Positions 39,484 to 45,201 of a stretch of DNA of 45,201 bases are shown here, piece after piece (within the stretch, counting starts at the first letter, position 1; every line of letters begins with the position of its first letter). The position numbers and the translations under genes are program-made. The notes beneath the pieces were generated by a model. That model did not search any database. It saw nothing but the letters and a program-made list of their open reading frames with translations, and was not told the DNA's origin. This DNA comes from Candidatus Gastranaerophilales bacterium (lineage in GTDB: Bacteria > Cyanobacteriota > Vampirovibrionia > Gastranaerophilales > Gastranaerophilaceae), in assembly GCA_944325025.1 (NCBI GenBank), contig CALUYN010000014.1, positions 1-45,201 of the forward strand, read 5' to 3'.

Positions 39484-40884
39484 ATGAGTTTACAGACAGC
39501 AGAACAGTTTGAAGAAAACGAACAGTATACACAGGCGTTTGAAGAATATCAAAAACTTTATAACAGAAACCCGAAAGATTTAAGTTTACTAGAAAGACTG
39601 GGGCATATATCAATGCTTCTTGATAACAAAGAGCAGGCTGCCGAGTATTATTCAAAAATTCTTGAATTTGATGCAACAAACGTTCTTGCCTATGAACAGC
39701 TCATGGATATTTATGTTACAACAGACAAATATAAATACTACATCTATAGAGGCAATATGCACTCTGTTGAACACAAATTGGAACATGCAATAAATGATTA
39801 CAAAAAAGCGATTAACGCTGCTCAGGAAGACAAAGAAATGCTTTCCGCTAGATTTGTTCTTGCAACTCTTTATGAACAGGAAGGAAATCACTTAAAAGCT
39901 ATTGATGAATATTTGAAAGTTCTTGATTACGAAGACGCGCCTCAGGAAGCTTATATAAGACTTTCTAATCTTTATGTAAAAGAAAATGCAACACCGAGCG
40001 CTATTGAAATTCTTGAAAGAGGACGTAATAAAGGACTTGATTTAACAGATATAAAAGAACAGCTTGCAGACCTTTATCTTAAAAACGGAAATCCTGAAAA
40101 AGCTATTGAAGTTACATCAGATGAATTAACAAAAGTAAAATGTCTGCTTGATATGGGGCATGAAAAAGAAGCTTATACAAAACTTCAGGAAATGGAAGGA
40201 GAATACAATCATATTGCGCAATTCCATTCCCTAAAAGCTCAGTATTACTATATGACTAAAGATTTTGATAAAGCTCTTGAATGCGTAAATAAATTTGACG
40301 AATTTGAAAAGAATTCACCGCTTACATATCAAATGCGCGCCCTTATTTTTGAAGAAAAGAATGATGATTTTAATGCCCACCTAAACTGGGGCAAATATAA
40401 CCTTGTCCGCGGAAACAAAGACATTGCGATAAACGAATACTTAAACGCATATCAAATAAAAAATGATAACATTGACTTATTAAACACTCTTGCGATGCTT
40501 TTAGAAGAATCCGGCGACAGAAACCATGCAATGGAATTTTACGAAAGAATTTCAAAACTTGATGAAAACGACAAAAAATCTCTGCAAAAACTTGCTGAAT
40601 TCAGAGAAAGCATAGGCGACTACAAAGCTCAGGCGGATTATCTTTTGAAACTTTATCATCTCGATAAAAGAAATTCAACCACTGTCAGAAAATTAGGTGA
40701 AGCTTATGAAAAACTTCGCAACAAACCTGCAGCAGTTGAATGCTATGAAAAATACCTTGAAATCGGCAAAGGTAATCCTGATTACTCTAAAATTCAGCAT
40801 AAACTGGAAAAACTTAATAACACCGAAATGCAGGAAGAAGAAGGATTTATTGACAAGATAATGAAATGGTTTGGCAGGGATTAA
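39484..40884 (+). CDS. Tetratricopeptide repeat protein
   Basis: 466 residues, almost entirely TPR units from residue 1 to about 450 (for example YTQAFEEYQKLYNRNPKDLSLL, LATLYEQEGNHLKAIDEYL and KAIEVTSDEL), then a short tail EEEGFIDKIMKWFGRD. No signal peptide or membrane helix. It follows pth by 72 bases with AAGGAG before the ATG and may be co-transcribed. Probably a scaffold; partner unknown. It is unlike the TPR protein at 5020 in detail. Confidence 0.85.
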   Translation: MSLQTAEQFEENEQYTQAFEEYQKLYNRNPKDLSLLERLGHISMLLDNKEQAAEYYSKILEFDATNVLAYEQLMDIYVTTDKYKYYIYRGNMHSVEHKLEHAINDYKKAINAAQEDKEMLSARFVLATLYEQEGNHLKAIDEYLKVLDYEDAPQEAYIRLSNLYVKENATPSAIEILERGRNKGLDLTDIKEQLADLYLKNGNPEKAIEVTSDELTKVKCLLDMGHEKEAYTKLQEMEGEYNHIAQFHSLKAQYYYMTKDFDKALECVNKFDEFEKNSPLTYQMRALIFEEKNDDFNAHLNWGKYNLVRGNKDIAINEYLNAYQIKNDNIDLLNTLAMLLEESGDRNHAMEFYERISKLDENDKKSLQKLAEFRESIGDYKAQADYLLKLYHLDKRNSTTVRKLGEAYEKLRNKPAAVECYEKYLEIGKGNPDYSKIQHKLEKLNNTEMQEEEGFIDKIMKWFGRD

Positions 40885-40918
40885 TTTTTAAATACCAAAT
40901 CGCCAATGCTTCAAAAGA

Positions 40919-40944
40919 AGCTTCCGAAACAAATTAGGGATGAC
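40919..40944. repeat. Degenerate REP-like unit
   Basis: GCTTCCGAAACAAATTAGGG followed by ATGAC, between the convergent TPR and gspF genes. It lacks one half of the usual symmetry. Confidence 0.5.
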
Positions 40945-40947
40945 GGA

Positions 40948-42189
40948 TTAAAAAAGTGTTCCTAGCATTCCGGCATAAAGCTGATAGAAAGCCATTGCAA
41001 TAAACAGAACAAAACCGCCCATAATTACAATAAGAGTCGGTTCAAATAATTTTAGCATTGCATCTAGCGCCATATCAACTTTTTTATTAATAACATTGGC
41101 AGCATCTTTTAGCATTTTTCCTAGCGTTCCGGACTTTTCTCCTGTTGCAACCATTGTCATCAATTCTCCAGGCATTAATCCTGTAATCTGAAACGCTTCA
41201 GACAGAGTCTTGCCATTTTTTGCAAGACTTGCAGCATTCATTGCCTGTTTTTTCATTACTAAATTTCCAAGAGTTTTTCCTGAAAGCTCTAAACCTGATA
41301 AAATAGGCAGCCCTGCATCATATGAAATTTGTAAAACCTGAATAAAGTTAGAAAGATTAATGTACTTTATAAACTCAGATACTGTCGGAACTGTAAGGAT
41401 AAATTCATCCCATTTGTTTTTATAAACCGGATTTTTAAATAAACTGGAGATACAATAACATAATGCACAAAATACTATAATAACCAGCCACCAAAAATTC
41501 CCGAAAAATAAGCAGATATCAATTAATATTTGCGATAATAACGGGATTGTACCGCCATTGAATTGAATTACACTGTAAAACGCAGGAAAAACAAACTTTG
41601 AAAACAGAAGCAAAACTCCAAACATTATCAATATCAAAACAGCAGGATAAATAGATGCTCTAATTATTTTCCCTTTAATACTATCTTGATTTCGCAGCAA
41701 CACAAGCATTCGCCTTAAAGTTTCTTCTAATTCTCCGGCATCCTCCCCTGCTTTAACAAGAGAAATATATACAGGACCAAAAACAGAGCCATAAAGAGAA
41801 GTTAAAGCCTGAGCAAAAGTCATGCCGCTAAGAATTTTTTGCTGCAAATTTGCACAAACAGTTTTAATTTTTTTAGACGGAGCATTTATCTCAATTGTCT
41901 GCAAAGCCTCTAATATTGAAATACCTGCAGAAAGCATTACCTCTAATTCACTTGTAAAACTTATTTTATCTTTAAGTGAAAGAAACGTAATTTTTTTATC
42001 AGTATATTGTCCTGAATAAGGCAAATTAGTTTCAATTGATGGCTGTTGCAATTCTTCCATATAAACTTTGGTTGGAATAAAGCCAAGCTCACGGATTTTT
42101 TCACGCGCTTCTCTTGGAGATGCGGCCTCTACCACACCTTTAATTATCTCTTTATTATTCTTTAACGCATTATATTGAAATTTAGCCAT
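40948..42189 (-). CDS. Type II secretion/type IV pilus inner-membrane platform protein (GspF/PilC)
   Basis: 413 residues from ATG 42189 (TTG 42195 is also in frame; neither has a strong ribosome site). The N-terminal domain FQYNALKNNKEIIKGVVEAASPREA is typical of PilC/GspF. Two T2SSF domains (about 70-195 and 275-400) contain LEVMLSAGISILEALQ and LQISYDAGLPILSGLEL, with membrane helices near 170-195, 220-245 and 380-405. It forms the membrane platform on which the assembly ATPase extends pilins. It is the only assembly component in the window and is the natural partner of the three prepilin-like proteins. Confidence 0.93.
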   Translation of the reverse strand: MAKFQYNALKNNKEIIKGVVEAASPREAREKIRELGFIPTKVYMEELQQPSIETNLPYSGQYTDKKITFLSLKDKISFTSELEVMLSAGISILEALQTIEINAPSKKIKTVCANLQQKILSGMTFAQALTSLYGSVFGPVYISLVKAGEDAGELEETLRRMLVLLRNQDSIKGKIIRASIYPAVLILIMFGVLLLFSKFVFPAFYSVIQFNGGTIPLLSQILIDICLFFGNFWWLVIIVFCALCYCISSLFKNPVYKNKWDEFILTVPTVSEFIKYINLSNFIQVLQISYDAGLPILSGLELSGKTLGNLVMKKQAMNAASLAKNGKTLSEAFQITGLMPGELMTMVATGEKSGTLGKMLKDAANVINKKVDMALDAMLKLFEPTLIVIMGGFVLFIAMAFYQLYAGMLGTLF

Positions 42190-42230
42190 AACCAATAAAT
42201 ACTTTAAACGATTTCATCAAAAATAGCAAC

Positions 42231-42260
42231 AAAAATTCCGCCCTAAAGGGCGGAACTTTT
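42231..42260. terminator. Intrinsic terminator after clpC
   Basis: Stem TTCCGCCCT (42236-42244) with AGGGCGGAA (42247-42255), two-base apex, T-runs on both strands. It lies six bases past the clpC stop and before gspF on the minus strand, so gspF probably has its own promoter. Confidence 0.85.
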
Positions 42261-42265
42261 TATAA

Positions 42266-44761
42266 TTATTGAACTACTTCTGAGGGCTCTGACTGCTCTT
42301 TTTTAGATCTCTTAGATTTCTTTTCAAAAGCAATCTTGTCATCAACAAGTTTTATAACAATCGTATCACCCGGAGCGTACTTGCCTGAAAGAATTTCTTC
42401 AGCAAGCATATCTTCTATCTTGCGTTGAATTAACCTTCTCAGAGGTCTTGCGCCATAAGCTTCCGAGTATCCGTTCTTAGCCAGATGATCTTTAACTTCA
42501 TCTGTTACCTCAACAGACAATTCTCTTTCTGCAAGACGTTTGAACAAGTCTTTAAGCATCAAGTCAACAATCTGTCTGATTTCCTCCTGTGACAGGTGAG
42601 AAAATACGATTGTTTCATCAATACGGTTCAAGAACTCAGGTCTGAAGGCTTTTTTCATTTCCTCAGTAACTGTTTCTTTGAGTTTTTCGTATTTGTCTTT
42701 TGATTCATCATCACTTGTTGAGAAGCCGAGTTTTGATGTTGTTGTAATCATGCTTGCACCAACGTTAGATGTCATAATAATGATTGTATTTTTAAAGTTT
42801 ACATGACGGCCTTTTGCATCAGTTAAACGCCCATCATCAAGTATTTGAAGCATAATATTAAATACATCAGGGTGAGCCTTTTCAATTTCATCAAAAAGAA
42901 TTACGCTGTAAGGTTTCTTACGTACAAGCTCTGTCAAATGCCCGCCGTCATCATAACCGACGTATCCCGGAGGAGAACCGATAAGTTTTGCGGTTGAATG
43001 TTTTTCCATAAATTCTGACATATCAACTCTTATCATATTATCTTCCGAGCCAAATACGGCTTCTGCAAGAGCCTTTGCAAGTTCAGTTTTACCAACACCG
43101 GTAGGACCGCAGAAAATAAAGCTTCCGATAGGTCTGTTCGGACTTTTCAATCCTACACGGGCACGTCTTATTGCCTTAGAAATTGCAACGACAGCGTCAT
43201 GCTGACCGATAACTCTTTCATGAAGAGTATCTTCAAGTTTAAGAAGTCTTTCACTTTCCCCTTCAGTCAATTTGGTAACAGGAACACCTGTCATTGTTGA
43301 AATAACTTCAGCAACGTTTTCAGCAGTAACAGTAGGCTTGTTAGCTTCATGCTCTTCTTTATATTTCTGAGTCATCTCGCGAATTCGTTCTTTCAGGTCT
43401 GCCTCGTCATCTCTTAATTGTGAAGCTTTTTCAAATTCCTGATTTCTGATAGCTTCTTCTTTCTCCTTGATTAATCCGCGCAGTTCTTTTTCAAGTTCCT
43501 TGCCTTCCGGTGAAAGATTTGAAACTTTAAGACGAACTTTAGAAGATGCTTCATCGATTACGTCAATAGCTTTATCCGGCAAAAATCTGTCTGTAATATA
43601 TTTATTAGACAATTTTACAGCCGCAACAATAGCTTCGTCAGAAATTATCAATTTGTGGTGTTCTTCATACTTAGGTTTTAAACCTTTGATAATCTCAATA
43701 GATTCTTCTTCAGTAGGCTCGTCAATAATTACAGGTTGAAAACGACGTTCTAAAGCTGAATCTTTTTCAACATATTTTCTATATTCATCCAGAGTTGTCG
43801 CACCGATAACCTGAATTTCGCCTCTAGAAAGTGCAGGTTTCAAAATATTAGCCGCATCAATTGCACCTTCTGCGGCGCCGGCACCGATAAGTGTATGCAT
43901 TTCATCAATAACAAGAATAATATTTCCTGCCTGACGGATTTCATCCATAATTTTTTTCAGACGCTCTTCAAATTCGCCGCGGTATTTTGTACCTGCGACC
44001 AAAAGCCCCATATCAAGCTGAATAACTTTCTTGCCGTCCAAAATATCAGGAACTTCTGCATTAACAATTCTTGTTGCAAGGCCTTCAGCAACGGCTGTTT
44101 TACCAACACCTGGCTCCCCGATAAGTACAGGGTTGTTTTTTGTACGTCTTGCAAGGATTTGAATAACTCTTTCAATCTCTTTTTCTCTGCCGACAACCGG
44201 ATCTAAACGTAATTCCTGTGCGGCAAGAGTTAAATCACGACCAAATTCATCCAAACTCGGAGTTTTTGTCTTTCCGCCAGTTGAAGAAGATGAACTTGAA
44301 CTTCCTGATGAAACCGTTTGCGGCTTAGATTCTCCAAGCATTTTAACAACGTTGCTTCTGATTTTATTTAAATCAACGCCGAGATTTTCAAGAACACGTG
44401 CAGCAACGCCTTCTCCTTCTCTGATAAGTCCGAGCAGCAAATGTTCTGTTCCTATGTAATTATGTCCCAATTGCCTTGCTTCATCCCATGACAATTCAAG
44501 AACTCTTTTTGCCCTCGGTGTAAATGGAATTTCAACGGCAACAAATCCCGAGCCTCTGCCGATAATTTTTTCAACTTCTGCTCTGGCATCTTTTAATGTC
44601 ACGCCCATTGATTTTAAAGTTTTTGCGGCAACCCCTGTTCCTTCGCCGATAAGCCCGAGCAATACCTGCTCTGTACCGACGAAATTATGACCGAGTCTGC
44701 GCGCTTCTTCCTGAGCTAACATTATAACTTTTATAGCTTTCTCCGTAAAACGTTCGAACAT
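42266..44761 (-). CDS. clpC: ATP-dependent Clp protease ATPase subunit ClpC
   Basis: An 831-residue Hsp100 unfoldase that feeds substrates to ClpP. Two Clp_N repeats (about 1-70 and 80-145), a Ser-rich linker (150-162), AAA-1 with Walker A GEPGVGKT (215-222), a UVR motif in the middle domain ([17 protein letters not shown]) that defines ClpC against ClpA/ClpB, AAA-2 with GPTGVGKT near 560 and GYVGYDDGG, and the C-terminal D2-small domain ([15 protein letters not shown]). The tail is Lys/Ser/Glu rich. TAGGAG precedes the ATG. ClpC is the usual form in cyanobacteria and Firmicutes. Confidence 0.97.
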   Translation of the reverse strand: MFERFTEKAIKVIMLAQEEARRLGHNFVGTEQVLLGLIGEGTGVAAKTLKSMGVTLKDARAEVEKIIGRGSGFVAVEIPFTPRAKRVLELSWDEARQLGHNYIGTEHLLLGLIREGEGVAARVLENLGVDLNKIRSNVVKMLGESKPQTVSSGSSSSSSSTGGKTKTPSLDEFGRDLTLAAQELRLDPVVGREKEIERVIQILARRTKNNPVLIGEPGVGKTAVAEGLATRIVNAEVPDILDGKKVIQLDMGLLVAGTKYRGEFEERLKKIMDEIRQAGNIILVIDEMHTLIGAGAAEGAIDAANILKPALSRGEIQVIGATTLDEYRKYVEKDSALERRFQPVIIDEPTEEESIEIIKGLKPKYEEHHKLIISDEAIVAAVKLSNKYITDRFLPDKAIDVIDEASSKVRLKVSNLSPEGKELEKELRGLIKEKEEAIRNQEFEKASQLRDDEADLKERIREMTQKYKEEHEANKPTVTAENVAEVISTMTGVPVTKLTEGESERLLKLEDTLHERVIGQHDAVVAISKAIRRARVGLKSPNRPIGSFIFCGPTGVGKTELAKALAEAVFGSEDNMIRVDMSEFMEKHSTAKLIGSPPGYVGYDDGGHLTELVRKKPYSVILFDEIEKAHPDVFNIMLQILDDGRLTDAKGRHVNFKNTIIIMTSNVGASMITTTSKLGFSTSDDESKDKYEKLKETVTEEMKKAFRPEFLNRIDETIVFSHLSQEEIRQIVDLMLKDLFKRLAERELSVEVTDEVKDHLAKNGYSEAYGARPLRRLIQRKIEDMLAEEILSGKYAPGDTIVIKLVDDKIAFEKKSKRSKKEQSEPSEVVQ

Positions 44762-44799
44762 TTATATATTTACTCCTATCTCTCTCTTATAATATATAT

Positions 44800-44828
44800 A
44801 TTTTACATAAAAAATAAAAAACTTTCAA
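44800..44828 (-). promoter_or_regulatory. Putative clpC promoter
   Basis: On the minus strand TTGAAA (44828-44823), 17-bp spacer, TAAAAT (44805-44800), about 40 bases before the clpC ATG. No CIRCE or CtsR-like operator was recognised. Confidence 0.55.
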
Positions 44829-44845
44829 GGGGTAAATACAGGGAC

Positions 44846-45060
44846 TTATATCGCAGTTTACAGAAATTATGGGTAAAAACGTCATGCAGAACTTGTTTGA
44901 CAAAGCGAACCAAAATTTTTGTCATCCTGAATTTATTTCAGGATCTGAAAAATTTTGAGTGAGCCTGTTCTTACGAAGTGCTGCATCTCATAGTAACTAG
45001 ACTCTGAAACGAGTTCAGAGTGACATTTTAGATATTGTTTAGTGTAAACTATGATATAAA
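44846..45060. mobile_element. MITE-like element with ~20-bp terminal inverted repeats
   Basis: The left end TTATATCGCAGTTTACAG (from 44846) and the right end (45041-45060, inverse TTATATCATAGTTTACAC) match each other and the ends of the element at 10292-10424. The interior is a complete copy of the composite repeat (44881-45025). No coding capacity. It fills most of the clpC to tRNA-Glu gap. Confidence 0.65.
44881..45025. repeat. Composite ~145-bp dispersed repeat, copy 2
   Basis: Aligns with 24104-24246 over its full length: GTCATGCAGAACTTGTTTGA at the start, the internal CCTGAATTTATTTCAGG core, the AGTGAGCCTGTTCTTACG stretch, and the closing CTCTGAAACGAGTTCAGAG half. Confidence 0.85.
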
Positions 45061-45076
45061 TTTCATAAAAAAATAG

Positions 45077-45105
45077 TTGACATTTAATTTTGCTTCATGT
45101 AGAAT
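45077..45105 (+). promoter_or_regulatory. Sigma70 promoter of tRNA-Glu
   Basis: TTGACA (45077-45082), 17-bp spacer, TAGAAT (45100-45105), 20 bases before the tRNA. Same boxes as the tRNA-Lys promoter. Confidence 0.85.
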
Positions 45106-45125
45106 TGAACTTGTCGAAAGAAATA

Positions 45126-45198
45126 AGCCCCCATCGTCTAGAGGCCTAGGACAACACCCTTTCACGGTGTAGACAGCGATTCGAATTCGCTTGGGGGT
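45126..45198 (+). tRNA. tRNA-Glu(TTC)
   Basis: Acceptor GCCCCCA/TGGGGGT (terminal G-T pair), anticodon stem ACACC/GGTGT with loop CTTTCAC (anticodon TTC), T-arm with GATTCGAATTC, discriminator A, CCA not encoded. The window ends three bases later, so a downstream 3'-end copy cannot be judged. Confidence 0.95.
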
Positions 45199-45201
45199 AT
45201 T

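Noticed and set aside
44762-44845. CIRCE or CtsR operator at clpC
   Set aside because: No inverted or direct heptanucleotide repeats of these types are visible; only promoter-like boxes were found.

Overview
The window looks like a chromosomal stretch of an AT-rich, non-photosynthetic diderm bacterium. I infer a Gastranaerophilales/Melainabacteria-type (Vampirovibrionia) relative of cyanobacteria. The diderm envelope is shown by lipid A synthesis (LpxK), an OmpH/Skp chaperone, a POTRA plus beta-barrel Omp85/TpsB protein and an MlaD-type MCE protein. The fermentative anaerobe reading rests on a complete trimeric [FeFe] hydrogenase operon and a rubredoxin. YidC carries a large loop between its second and third membrane helices, and there is a ClpC-type unfoldase. 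No photosynthesis gene was recognised. The taxonomic call is inference from protein style, not from a marker search.

Layout. 1-466: the 3' part of tRNA-Leu(TAG) followed by a 156-bp tandem repeat that re-copies the tRNA 3' end. 467-9231: alpha/beta hydrolase, UDP-glucose dehydrogenase, MsbA-like ABC exporter with a coupled small gene, TPR protein, cell-wall hydrolase-like protein, a thioesterase/pseudouridine synthase/CoaE operon, and a miniature rubredoxin. 9270-12808: membrane metalloprotease-like protein, tRNA-Pro, yidC, queA (with a palindromic repeat inside its coding region). 12968-15007: a prepilin/YadA-head/peptidase S74 chimera. 15190-19720: lytic transglycosylase, MCE protein, lpxK, nth and an unknown gene. 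19832-24022: hydrogenase operon. 24299-29797: OmpH, TpsB-like protein, bioD-bioA, a 31-aa membrane micro-ORF and a zinc-ribbon protein. 29804-38629: two further prepilin-like genes, a nucleoside transporter, a 1061-aa membrane-anchored glycogen-synthase-like glycosyltransferase, a DUF3137-like protein, tRNA-Lys(TTT) with a downstream element, and an HTH regulator. 38866-45201: pth, TPR protein, GspF/PilC, clpC and tRNA-Glu(TTC).

Main signals. First, three prepilin-type genes each carry a long poly-G tract near the 5' end of the reading frame (11, 12 and 10 G). In all three the frame would be open with 11 G; here one is ON and two are OFF, which suggests a phase-variable surface-fibre family. 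One member joins a pilin anchor, a YadA-type beta-roll and a self-cleaving S74 chaperone domain. Second, two tRNA genes are followed by compact structured elements that end in a copy of the tRNA 3' terminus. Third, several families of short palindromic repeats are spread through the window, some inside coding sequence (queA, the S74 gene, the pilin leaders), and two sit in MITE-like elements with matching terminal inverted repeats.
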